Position numbers and translations under genes: made by a program. A stretch of DNA of 64,000 nucleotides from Botryosphaeria dothidea (taxonomy: Eukaryota > Ascomycota > Dothideomycetes > Botryosphaeriales > Botryosphaeriaceae), in assembly GCA_011503125.2 (NCBI GenBank), contig WWBZ02000033.1, positions 3,844,001 through 3,908,000 on the forward strand. The letters run 5' to 3'. Position 1 is the first letter of the stretch. Every line of letters starts with the position of its first letter. The notes below the pieces were generated by a model. That model saw nothing but the letters and a program-made list of their open reading frames with translations, was not told the origin of the DNA and searched no databases. Below, piece after piece: positions 1-10,887 of the stretch.

Positions 1-820
1 TCCCTACTTAGAAAAAAGATAAACTCCCTTTTTTACTACTACTCTCCTACCTACTAAAGCCTTCTAGAGCGAATAAGACTACGTATAGTATATAGAAATA
101 AGTAGAAGAAGAGATAGATAAAGTTTACTAGCTAAGAAAAGTAAGGTAAGCTAGTAGCCTAAAGTATATAGTAGAACCCGAAAATTAGATAAATCTATAG
201 CGAACTATCTAAGCTATAGAATATACTCGCTATTCTACTATATATAGAGTATATTAGACTAGAGAACTTTCTCTCTAGGCGTAAAGTACTAGAATATCTT
301 AGCTCTATCTACCTATACGGCTAGTATAGATAAACTCTAAAGTATATTCTTCTCTTCTACCCCGACTTCTAATAGAGTAGAGTATAGATACTCTAAAAGG
401 TAGAAACTATAGACTACTATTTTCTTCTCTTAATAAAGAAGAAGATTAAAGTAGCGATAGACTAGTTCTTACGTCTAGAGCTATTTAAGTAATTTAGCCT
501 AGTAAGAGAACTAATCTAGAAGGGTAACTAAGAAGAGAAGCTAGGAGAACTACTAAGACTACTAAGACTACTAGAACCCGAATAACTACGAGAATAAGAA
601 CTAAAGAGATAGATCTAGTAGATAAATATAGGGCTACTATAGTAGCCGCTACCGGTAAGAAGAAAAAATAGAACTAGTATAGAATAGTATACCTAGAGAG
701 AGAGAAGGGGTTTTACTAAGCGAAAAGATTTTCCTTCTTATATAAAATAATAATAGATAGCTAGCCCCGTATAGACCCGTAAGAGAGCTATATCGGGAAG
801 AAATAAATTTATCTATCTAT
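1..820 (+). mobile_element. 3' end of a RIP-degraded Tad-like LINE (copy D)
   Basis: This matches base for base, apart from scattered C/T and G/A changes, the last ~820 bp of LINE copies A (near 22340-23150) and B (near 28710-29533). It ends in the same AAATTTATCTATCTAT tail. The 5' part lies outside the window. CA and TG are absent, so no reading frame survives. The family is inferred from the copies that carry endonuclease and reverse-transcriptase motifs. Confidence 0.85.
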
Positions 821-880
821 TAATTACTTAGTTACTAAGATACTTATAGTATTTATTTCTAAAACGTCTTAGAATAAATA

Positions 881-894
881 ACTAAGCTAATATA
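881..894. repeat. Left target-site duplication of the outer LINE E
   Basis: ACTAAGCTAATATA occurs here and again at 49023-49036, immediately outside the two ends of LINE E. This shows that everything between is one insertion plus later insertions into it. The short stretch 821-880 between LINE D and this site is AT-rich, lacks CA/TG and shows no gene. Confidence 0.9.
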
Positions 895-1566
895 AATAGA
901 TAAATTTATTTTCTTTCTAATATAGCTTTCTTTTAGATCTATATAAAGTAGGCTATCTACGATATTTTATACGAGAGAAAAAACCTAGTCTTCTAAATAG
1001 AAAACCTCTTCTTTCTTCTTAGATTAGTTACCTCTATTTATTTCGTTTTTTCTACTTATTAGTAGAAGCTACTATAATAGCTCTATATTAGCTAGATATT
1101 AGCCTTTTAGCTCTCTCTTTCTTCTATACTCTAGTACTAGTCTTCTTAGCTAAGATACTAGTCTTCCTAGCTAAGGTTCTAGTCCTCCTAGCTATAATTC
1201 TAGTCCTTCTAGTAGTTCTCTTAGTAGATCTTCTAGGCCTTCTCGTCTATCTTTCTTACTAAACTAAATTAATTTAGTAGCCCTAGACGTAGAAACTACT
1301 TTATTACTACTTAGATTCTTTTTCTTATTAATAGAAGAGTATAGTAGTCTATAGTTTCTACTAGTTAGAGTATTTATACTCTATCTTCTTAGAATTAGAG
1401 ATAGAATAGAAGAATATACTTTAGTATTTACCTATACTAACTATATAGGTAGGCTAGGCTAGAATAGCTTAGTATCTTACGCCTAAAGAGAAAGTCTTTA
1501 AGACTAATATATTCTATTCGTAGTAGAGTAAGAAGAGTACTTTATAGTTTAGTAAGTTTACTATAG

Positions 1567-2170
1567 GCGGGGTAGTATATTAGTAGAATATACTTCTACG
1601 GTAGCTTAGCCTTTCTAGAGTAGTATAGATACTAAGTTCGAATCTTAAACCGCTTATCTACTTATAGTATATACGTTCTACGTTAAAAGTATACGTACTC
1701 GCGTTCTCTCTAGCGGTAATAAGGGGGAAAATCTATAGATAGTTAGAGTAGGCTATAAGTAGTATATACGTCCTACTATAAAAGTATACGTACCCGCGTT
1801 CTTCCTAGCGGTAATAAGAGAAAGAAGAGCTAGCTAGGCGCTTCTAAAAATAAATTTTAAGAGCGCTTTACTAGCGCTTATAAATAGATAAGCCGGAACT
1901 TCTTACGGCTTAGTCTTAAGATTTATAGTTATCTCTCTCTATAGTTCCTTCTTCTTAGCTACTCTTTCTACTTTAGATACCGCTATTAGTATATAGAAAA
2001 ACTATACTAAATAGAGTATCTACGGATACTACTATTATAGATAGAAAAGGTTTTTATCCGGGCTATCCTAAGAAAGTAGCTATAGTTTCTTCTTCTATAT
2101 ACTCTTATAGATAGCTATAGCTATATAGACCCTCTAGGAAGCTAAATTAGCTTAATTAAATTTATCTATC
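1567..2170 (+). mobile_element. tRNA-headed SINE with a LINE-like tail
   Basis: About 604 bp inserted in LINE E and flanked by the 14-bp repeat TAAGTTTACTATAG (1553-1566 and 7689-7702; the right copy was displaced by the later copia insertion). The 5' end resembles a tRNA gene: a box A-like stretch at 1573-1586 and a box B-like AGTTCGAATCT at 1634-1644, with GCGG at the start and a complementary CCGC near 1650. A ~58-bp segment occurs twice (about 1661-1723 and 1755-1818). The last ~60 bp, ending AAATTTATCTATC, resemble the LINE 3' end. There is no coding capacity. Classification as a SINE is inference from these parts. Confidence 0.7.
1661..1818 (+). repeat. Internal ~58-bp direct repeat of the SINE
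   Basis: Two similar copies (about 1661-1723 and 1755-1818) share AAAAGTATACGTAC, CGCGTTCT and CTAGCGGTAATAAG blocks in the same order, differing mainly by transitions. Confidence 0.75.
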
Positions 2171-2174
2171 TAAG

Positions 2175-2373
2175 TATTACGATAGTAGCGGTATAGAGAT
2201 AGCTTATAGAAAGATATTTTTTCTTCTACCTACCGTAACTATACTAGAAGATATACGTATAGGTTACGTACTATACTAGTCCTATCTAGGAAGGCCTAGT
2301 AGCCCTTAACTAGTCTACTTATCTAGTATTACCGGATAACTAAACTACGGCTAGTACGACTATTTTCTTAATA
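2175..2373 (-). repeat. copia 3' LTR
   Basis: 199 bp, nearly identical to 7489-7687; differences are transitions. A purine-rich tract (minus-strand AAGTAGGAG) lies just inside, at about 2374-2382, fitting a polypurine tract. Confidence 0.88.
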
Positions 2374-2399
2374 CTCCTACTTAGCCGTTATACCGTAAT

Positions 2400-5300
2400 T
2401 TCTCGAGTCCTAGTTAGCTAATAAATCTTTAAAAACCTTTTCTTAGTAAGGGCTTAGTAAGCCCGTCCGCCACTATATCCTTAGTATATATATACTCGAT
2501 ATAAATCCGGTTCCTTTATATAAGATTACGGATATTATAATAGTAAATATCGATATATTTTAACCTATCGTATATCTATAGATCCTTCGCTAGGCTTAGT
2601 ACCGCCTAGTTATCTCCCTTTATATTAATATAGTAACTACGGAACTTCTCGTTCTCGCGTAGTTGCCCCTAGTAAGGGAATCGCCCTAGATACTCTCCTA
2701 CGCCTATATCTTATAATAGTCTAATAAGCTATTAGGATTTCTTAGCGTAGGTAGATATTACTATATATTCGGCTTTAGCTATAGAGGTCGCTACTAATTT
2801 TTACTTTTAGCTTCTCTAGCTAATTAGTCCGTTTACTAGTAGAAAGATAAATCCGAAGATTAACTTTCTATCTATCTTATCTATAGCGTAGTCTAAGTCC
2901 GAGTAACTAATAAGACTAGAGCTCCTACTATTCTTATATACGATTTCTAGATCGGCCGTTAACCTAAGGTACCGTAGAAGGCCTTTAAGTACTTAGCCGT
3001 AGTATTCTACGGGGTCGCTTAGATATTAGCTTAGTTATCCTATTAGAAATATAAGATCCGGACGTATAAGAACCGTAAGGTGTATTAGTTTTCTAACGGT
3101 GTACTAATATTCCTTTAGGTCGATTCTCTTATCCTCTAGCCCGGCGGGTCGGAGCGCGTCGTATTCGTTTATCGGTAGTATCGATAGCCTTAACTTATCC
3201 TATTCTATACTAAGTAACTAAAATATCTCTCGTAAGTAATAAGACTAATTAAGGCGTAGCGTCCGGTGCCTACGATTACGAGTAACTTAAATACTAAGAA
3301 TCTTCTTTATCTCTCTTAGATCCTTAATCTTAAAGGCCTTACTAATTACGTTTTTAAACTAGATAATATCTTCTATTTAACCGCTTTAGGCGGTAACTAG
3401 AATATTATCTACGTATATAAGTAGTAGTATTTTTCTTTCGTCGTAAACTAGTAGGTATAGGTCTACTAGGCTTTAACGAAATCCGATATCTTTTAGTACT
3501 TTTATATAGTTACTATTCTAGTCCCGTGCGGCTTACTTAAGACCGTATAGGCTGCGTAGAAGCTTAAAAACGCGTCCGGGTACGACTCTTACTCTATCTA
3601 GTAGGGCTATATAGATATCTTCGCGAAGGCGTAACTCGGTAAAGGTATTATTAATATTAATCTAGTAGAGCTCTATATTAAAGAGCGTAACGATAGCTAG
3701 AAACGTTCGAAGGGTCTTATAACGAACGGTAGGAGCAAAGATATCCTAAAAGTCGAGTCTAAACCGTTAAGTAAAACCTCTTATAATAAGGCGAGCTTTA
3801 GCCTTTTTAAGTAAGCCGTTAATATTAAGTTTTAGCTTAAAAACCTACTTACTTATTATAATATTTACTCCTTTTAGAGGCACGACTTCTTTTTATATAC
3901 CGTTTAACGCGAGAGTAGTAAGTTTATCCTAGATTACTTTTCTCTAAAGCTTACTAAATTACTTATCTCCTACTACTTCTACGTAGGTTTTTAGCGTTAG
4001 AATTTCCGGTCCTATTATCTTACTAAGTACTACTAAGAGCGCGTAGAATACTTATACCTTAGAGCGTTAGTAGTACTTAACTAGTATTTAGCTAATAAGC
4101 GTAAATAAGCTTCGAGGTACTTTTACTACTAGCTCCCCCGTAGTTATATCCTCCTCTAATCTTTTACGCTTTAGAATATATACTTCTATAAACGTCCCTA
4201 GTCGCGGACGTTTAGCGCGTTTCTTCTTTTTAGATCTACTTATCTCCTCTTAGATAGTAGGTAGACGCTTCTACGCTCCTAGTTGCGGATCCGTATTTAA
4301 TATAGTACTATCTACTATAGCTAGATCCGTCTTTAGTCGCTAAGCTACGCTCGACTACGAACGTATTCTTAGGGCGTTATAGAATTAAGTCTTCTTATCC
4401 TCTCGTTTCTAAATATTAGATCCGTAGTCGGCCTCTAAGTCTACCTTCTCTTTTACTTCTAGCGTACTTTTTCTCTTCTCTATAACTAGTTCTAGAGCGA
4501 ATAGGATTTTTCTTAGGCGATCTATAGGTCGCCTTTAGAAGACTATATTACTACTTACTTTAACCTTTAGTTTTAGGTTAATATTCTCTTCCTTTTCGCT
4601 TTCCGAGAACCGTACTATATAACTACGAATTATTCTTCTAAGGTCCGAAGCCTATAGGCGGTACTACTTTTTAGTTTCGTCTACGTACTCTATAAAGACT
4701 CTTACTCTTACTCGGTCTATAAACTTATTATATCTTAAACTAACTAGTAGAGATTTAGGGTTAATATATAAGTAGACCTTACACCCCTAGACGCGTATAT
4801 AGTCGATACTTAGCTTTTAATCTATAAACGCTTTCTTAGGGGTCGTAGGTTTTCCGTTAATAAGAGGTCTAGTTATAGTCCGATTCCGTAGGTAAGTATC
4901 GGTCTCGGCTACTTCTACCTAAAAGTCTATTAGAAGCTTTACTTCTTTTAGTATTACTCTTACTTAGACTTCTATAGTCTAGATAGCTCGCTCTACTATA
5001 CTATTTTAACTTAACTAATACGAAATAGTATATTAGGAAGTAATTCTAAGAGTTACGTACTATTAATTAAGGACGGCCTTAAGCTTAGTAGCGTTATCGC
5101 TACGAACGGTAGCGAGCTTTACTCCTCCTTAAAGTTCTATCTTTACGCGCTATTCGTTTAAGACGCGTAGTACTTTCTCTCGCCTCTTAAGCGCGATAGT
5201 CTATATCTTTCTTAAGTAATTATCGACGATCTTAAAAAAGTAGTAGTAGCTAGCCTAAGATTCTAGTAGCGGGCCGTAAACGTCGATTAAAATAAGTAAT

Positions 5301-7400
5301 AGGCTTACGGCTTTCCTATTACTTACGTAGTACCCTTTCTTATTTTTTATTTTAGTAAGAGTATATACTTTATATACGTAGTCTTCCTCCGCTATAGTAG
5401 GAATCGGCTCTACGAGAGTCGTTACCTTATATAGCTCTACTAGCTTTTACTTACTAAGGTATCTAAATCTTCTATACTATAGTCTAAATAGCTTAATCTT
5501 TTAGTTAGTTACTATTACCTCTAGAGTAGAGTTTTATCCTTATCTAGTAGTTTAGATTTCGTAGGCTATTAGTAACTTAGTCTACGGATTTATCTTATTA
5601 TAGGCTAGGGCTAGCGTAGCTAGTTAAATCTATTATTACGCTATCTCGAGAGCCGATAGCGCGAAGTATTTACTTATTAGTTTAACCTTATCTATAAGAT
5701 AAACTTCCCTATTCTCTTAAGCGATAAGAATATTCTTACCGTACCGATCTCTAAGATAGAGGGAACGATTATTAAAAAAACCCTTTAGTCCGTTTTTATA
5801 TACCTATCGGCTAGAGAGAAGGTTTATATCTAGTTTTAGAACGTAAAGAATAGAGAATAAAGGAATCGAATTGCCGTATCTATCTACTAATATAACTAAG
5901 CCGACGTAGTCGGCGTATAATACTCCCCTACTAACTTTAATCGTACGTCTTATAATACGGGTTAGAGGTCTACTAAAAAGTTAGCGTTAGTTAGTTATAT
6001 ATATAGATATAGCGGAATCTATAATCTAGATATCTTTAGAAAGCTTACTAGTAATAGATTTTAATAGTATAGTAATCTCCTTAACGTTCTCTTCTTTACT
6101 ACTAATTTCTTAGCTTTTAGTAGCTTTATTATCGTAGATAGGCTTATTCTCGACGGCTTAAAAGGCCTTTAGTTAGTTAATTTAATCTTATAGAGTCTTT
6201 AGCTGTATAGCAAGATAAGATAGCTAGCTTCTCTACGCTACGCGCTTCTTCTATATAAGACTACGCGCTTCCGAAAGATATTTATAGTCGTAAACGCGGT
6301 AGTTTCGGTTATAGAGATAGTACCCGCTTTATCCGTCTCTCGTTAGGCTACGGCGGCGAGGTCCGGCGGAGGTTCTATCTTAGTTCTACTACCTTACTAC
6401 GAGCGTAGTAGAGGTTCTATTTTAACGTAATTTCTTCTCCTATAGTAGTATAATACCGTTCTTAACCGAGATATTCTTCTAGACGTTAAGGCTTATCCGG
6501 ATCGACTAGTACGAGTCCGGAAGTACTTATAATAGACGCTAGAAGCGTGCCTTCTCTAAAGTAATATTCTTTATATTCTTATCGAAGGTAGCGAGCTTCT
6601 TTCCTAGCGTTTAAAGCTAGGTCTAGGCGGTCTTAATAGTAGTTTTAGGCTCTATTTAGTAATTAACGTAGTTTAGTAGGTGTTACCTGCCGATACCTTA
6701 GAGCTTCTCTAAGTACTTATCCTTTAGAGATTTCTATACGAGCTTAGCTAAGTTAAGATCTCGTACTCTCTCGGCATCGTCTTCGTTAATATAAATTCTT
6801 ATCTAATACTAGGCCCTCGAGTCGTCCTTAGTACTTCTAAATTCTATACCGAACTAACTATCTAGTATAGAAGGATTAGTAAAGTTAGTAATAGTATAGT
6901 ATAGACCTTTACCTTCTAGCTATATCTTTATTAACGGGAACTAGACGTTCTTATTTTATCTTAAAAGAATTAGAACGGACCGACGCTTCGTAAAAGGGTC
7001 GGAAGAGTCTATATTAAGAGAAAATAAGAAAATAAGAATATAATTATAGTAGAAAGAGTAAACTACGGTTAATCGTATCTAATATATTACGTATAAAAGG
7101 TCGTATTAAATAGTAGTTATTTAAAGTGCGAAGGGGGGTTACTTAAAAAGAGCTACGTAGTTAAACGGTACGTAGTAGAGCGGTTATCGGTAGTAAGACG
7201 TCTACTTCTAGCGGGGCAATAATAGGCGTTAAGTACTAATTCTTCTAGCGTAAACCTAGGCCTAAGGATATAGCTTCCTTAAGTACGCGAACTAATCGCG
7301 ATACGTAGTCTAGTCGCGCTACTAATTTCCTTAACCGATAAGAACCGTATTTAGCTACCGGTACTAGGTTATATATAGACCCGACTATAGAGGTAACACG
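2400..7400 (-). pseudogene. copia gag-pol, destroyed by RIP
   Basis: No open frame survives because CAG, CAA and TGG codons now read as stops and ATG codons are lost. Recognisable minus-strand remnants are the integrase E-R box near 5000-5030 and the Y-V-D-(D/N) reverse transcriptase box near 3402-3425. The aspartate after Y-V-D now reads as asparagine. Exact gene limits cannot be read. Confidence 0.75.
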
Positions 7401-7476
7401 TCTTTTCGCAGACGTTTAAGGGATTCTATATCTAGCGGAAACACTTAAAAAGCTTCTCTATCGGGTATATAAACCC

Positions 7477-7488
7477 GGGCTTATAACC
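7477..7488 (-). other. copia primer-binding site matching the initiator tRNA-Met anticodon arm
   Basis: Directly inside the 5' LTR the minus strand reads GGTTATAAGCCC. Allowing one RIP change (TGA to TAA) this is GGTTATGAGCCC, the complement of GGGCTCATAACC, the anticodon arm of initiator tRNA-Met. Priming by this internal part of the tRNA is known for the Drosophila copia element. The match is seen; the unmutated base is inferred. Confidence 0.7.
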
Positions 7489-7687
7489 TATTACGATAGT
7501 AGCGGTATAGAGATAGCTTATAGAAAGATATTTTTTCTTCTACCTATCGTAACTATACTAGAAGATATACGTATAGGTTACGTACTATACTAGTTCTATC
7601 TAGAAAGACCTAGTAGCCCTTAACTAGTCTACTTATCTAGTATTATCGGATAACTAAACTACGGCTAGTACGGCTATTTTCTTAATA
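7489..7687 (-). repeat. copia 5' LTR
   Basis: 199 bp, equal in length to 2175-2373 and followed by the target duplication CTAAG at 7688-7692. Confidence 0.88.
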
Positions 7688-8650
7688 CTAAGTTTACTAT
7701 AGAGCTACCTAATTTTTAGGTTCTAGAATATATCTTAGGCTACTAGCTTATCTCTTCTTTTCTATCTTATTTTCTCTATTTACTTCTTCTTCTATAGCTC
7801 TCTAATTACTAAACGAAGCCTAGTTCGCTCTAGAAACTTTTAACTTATAGGGGGGTAGCTATTAAGAAGAAAGTTTAGTCTCCTCCTTAGTAGTATTCTT
7901 CTAGCTAGGCTAGAAGCTTTCTTAGTATTTAGTATAGCCCTAGTAATTATCTTAATATTCCTATATATATTCTTAACTACTATAGCTACTAGTTTCTTTT
8001 TACTCCTAATTATCTATACTAATATAAGCTTATCTATATAGAGTAATAAGAAGAGAATTCTAGCCTTATATTCTAGTATTTAGATAGGTATTAACTTATA
8101 TACTCTAAAGATAATACGTAGGTACTAGCTTTAAATCTTTTCTAGAGGTTTAGCTACTATCTTTCTTCCTTCTAGAATTTCTTCTAAGATATACTATACT
8201 CTATAGCTATAGATAAGAACTAGTCTTACTACTATAGTATAGATATAATATACCTTTATAAAGAAGGCTCTCTAGGTAGATACTATAAGTCTAAAGAGAG
8301 AGATATATTACTTTATTACCTTAGTATTAGTCTCTCTAATATAGAGTTTCTATCTAAGCTTACTATCTATATAGATACTAAGAATCTTAATCTATAGCTT
8401 AAGATTATCTCTAAAGCTAGAGATTTAAATCCTAGTCTCTATATTAAATCTTCGTAGCCTTCTAGTAAAGTAGATAAGATAGTACTTATCTAGGAAAAAT
8501 ATAGAGCTATAGATAGCTACCTACTACTTATAAGTATTATTAGCCTCCTCTAGTACTTTATAGTTTTATTTTATTAACCTACTAAAGATAAGAATATTAG
8601 TATTATCTATAAAGTCTAGGAGAAAGGTACTTCTTCTTTAAAGCTTTATA

Positions 8651-8882
8651 TATTAAGCTTCTTAAGCGCTACTACTCTAGATAACTAAATAGATACTTAA
8701 TAGTAACTAGAGGCCCTAGCTTTACTAAGAATAACTTAGTTAGATACTAGAGTACGGGCCTAGCGCTAAGCGACTAAGTATATTTACCCTTCGCCCTCTC
8801 TTTCTAAACTCTCTTTTCTTTCTTCTTATATATAGATTTTTAGTTAAAAGTAATACTATTATTTCGGCTTTACTATCTTATA
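8651..8882 (+). repeat. gypsy-2 5' LTR
   Basis: 232 bp matching 38304-38535, with differences that are mostly transitions. Ends TATTA...TTATA are consistent with TGTTA...TTACA before RIP. Confidence 0.88.
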
Positions 8883-9978
8883 TAATCTATATACTACTAA
8901 TAAGAAACCTAAACTTAATAATCCGATACCCGTACTATTAACTAGAATCTAAACTTAATAACCTATAACTAGAACCCGATAATACTAATAACCTATAACT
9001 AGAACTTAATAATACCGATACTCTATAATAAGTAACCTAGAAATATTAAAACCTATACTATTAGAGAAATAATAGTATAATTATAGAAAATCTATCTTCT
9101 TTAATAAGATACGAAGATTCTCGTTAATCCCGTACTAATCTCTTTAGAGTTTTACCCGAAATACGAGTTAAACTACTCTAAAAACTAGAATAATTAGCGA
9201 AGATTATAGCGTAATAAAGCCTATTTTCTATAAGCTATACCCGTAGCCGTACTAGTAGTATCGCTAGTACTACTTCTATTTATCTAAGCGATAATAAAGA
9301 AGAATTATTTAGTAATATAGTTAGAAGACCTAGCTAGAACCTTAACGAGTTTATAAGTAGTACTATTCTATTTTAGGGCTTTTCTAATATCTTAGACTAG
9401 TAAAGTTAAGCTACTAGTCCTACTTTACGTCGTACTACCTTACGTAGAAATCTAAAATTCGAAGAACTTATATATTTATTAGCTACGAATCTTAATCTTA
9501 CTATTAACCCTAGAATACTAAGTAACTACGGACTCGACTCTATTTACTAGCCTAACGAATATATCTTCTATAACTAGTATACTATAGTAATAGTAAACTA
9601 GCGTACTAAGTTCTACTACGTCCTTTAAGTTACTTAAATAGCTACTAGTAAAGAGTATATAGCCTACGTCTCTCTTTAGGATAAGTATAAGAGACTTAAA
9701 TAGATCTATAAGAAGATAATCGCTAGATCTAATAGAGTTATTAAGGAAAGCAACGATAAAATTAGCCGGCTTATCTAAGAAAATAATCTTCTAACTAAGA
9801 ATATCGCTAACTATTACGAAGGTATCCTTCTTAGTACTAATATTTATAGCCTTAACTAGAAACGTTAACTAAGAAAGAAAACTATTATCTTATAGCGAAT
9901 TCTCCCTTATTAGGGCTTACGTAAGATACTTATAGAAGATATTAATAAGCTTATCTCTACTAATATCTATACTTTCGT
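8883..9978 (+). pseudogene. gypsy-2 gag, 5' part, RIP-mutated
   Basis: Lies between the 5' LTR and the LINE A insertion and resumes after it at 23151. Plus-strand translation is interrupted by TAG and TAA codons of the type RIP creates from CAG and CAA. Gag identity is inferred from position only. Confidence 0.55.
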
Positions 9979-10392
9979 AAAGATATAACTATATTACGTA
10001 GTTAAATATAACTATACTAAAAAATTAACTCTAAGCTACGGCGCTAAGAGAGGGCCCTAGAGACTCTTCTAGACTTCGCGAGTTCTAAAATAGTACTTAA
10101 GATAACTATAGCCGCGAAGTAGTTAATATAGAGGATATAGAAAGAGGCGAATAGCCTCTCTTAGTAACTACCTCTACTTAGCTCTAATATACCCCTAAGA
10201 AACCGTAGAGTACCTAGTATAGCGTAGAATACGTTAAGAGAGCCTTAAAAATAGTAGATACCCTCCTCTAAGCCCTATAAATATCCGCTAGCCTTTCTTT
10301 AGTTCTCTCTAGTGTTACGGCGCAGCCTCCACAGGTTGAGGAAGTTAGGGATCAGCCCCGCCGGAACAACAGAAGTCGGGGTCATAAAGATC

Positions 10393-10410
10393 CGAGGTCA
10401 CGTGACCTCG
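10393..10410. promoter_or_regulatory. 18-bp perfect palindrome with CACGTG core in U3
   Basis: CGAGGTCACGTGACCTCG is a perfect palindrome centred on CACGTG, the E-box bound by bHLH proteins, about 160 bp upstream of the TATA box. The same site is in the 3' LTR (about 17929-17946). Binding is inference. Confidence 0.55.
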
Positions 10411-10535
10411 CGCTCAACTAGACCCACCCGCTCAGATTGCCAAGGCTGCCTGAGCGGGCCCCACCTACTGAGCCATCCTGCTCAATCACAACAGCTCGCT
10501 CAGAAGACTACGCGCCATTGAGCGCAACCCGCCTA
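10410..10535. promoter_or_regulatory. Array of GCTCA/TGAGC pentamers in U3
   Basis: About eight copies of GCTCA or its complement TGAGC lie between the palindrome and the TATA box. Two of them form a 9-bp inverted repeat, CCCGCTCAG and CTGAGCGGG. The density is far above chance for about 125 bp; the role is unknown. Confidence 0.45.
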
Positions 10536-10568
10536 TTGAGCACATAGATTGTATAGAACTCTCCTACG

Positions 10569-10576
10569 TATATAAA
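10569..10576 (+). promoter_or_regulatory. TATA box of the gypsy-1 LTR promoter
   Basis: TATATAAA, followed ~20-35 bp later by the hairpin TTGACC-TTCGT-GGTCAA (about 10595-10612), the probable transcript start region. Confidence 0.65.
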
Positions 10577-10792
10577 CCACGCTCTCTAGATAGCTTTGAC
10601 CTTCGTGGTCAACTTCAATAACAATTCAGCACCAATTGTTAGTAACAAGGCCTTCGCACGCAGTGCTCAGTCTTCAGTCGTCTACTCGTTCCTCACGTAC
10701 CTCTTCTTGTACCCACTCAAGGAAAACCCTCGACAGGTTTCCACCCTCTTTGGTGTTTGGATCCTTAGAGGTAGAGGCCCGCTCGTTACACT

Positions 10793-10800
10793 TTGACCAC
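10793..10800 (+). other. Candidate self-priming primer-binding site of gypsy-1
   Basis: TTGACCAC starts two bases inside the 5' LTR and is the exact complement of GTGGTCAA at 10605-10612, about 36 bp after the TATA start. No clear tRNA 3'-end complement (TGG...) is seen here. Self-priming, in which the 5' end of the RNA folds back on the primer-binding site, is known for Tf1 and related chromoviruses. The pairing is seen; the mechanism is inferred. Confidence 0.5.
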
Positions 10801-10887
10801 CATCCTTGCAAGGAGAGGGACCGTTCAGGAAGAACGAGTTATTAGGTTAAGTATCACCCCGCCTAACGCGTTTAGGGAAAGCATACA

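Larger units (their letters stand above)
2175..7687 (-). mobile_element. RIP-degraded Ty1/copia LTR retrotransposon
   Basis: 5513 bp bounded by 199-bp LTRs and the 5-bp target duplication CTAAG (2170-2174 and 7688-7692). It is inserted exactly at the junction of the SINE tail and its target duplication. The minus strand encodes, through many RIP stops, an integrase-like N-x-x-x-E-R-A-x-x-T-I stretch near 5000-5030 and a reverse transcriptase box L-L-L-I-Y-V-D-(D/N) near 3402-3425. The order integrase before reverse transcriptase defines Ty1/copia. LTR ends now read TA...TA, expected from TG...CA after RIP. Confidence 0.85.
10313..10790 (+). repeat. gypsy-1 5' LTR
   Basis: 478 bp, by eye identical to 17849-18326. 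It contains a palindrome, an array of GCTCA/TGAGC pentamers, a TATA box and a short hairpin near the expected transcript start. Confidence 0.97.

Noticed and set aside
1567..1660. Functional tRNA gene
   Set aside because: Box A and B are recognisable but the body does not fold cleanly, has RIP-type changes, and is fused to a 500-bp SINE body with target duplications.
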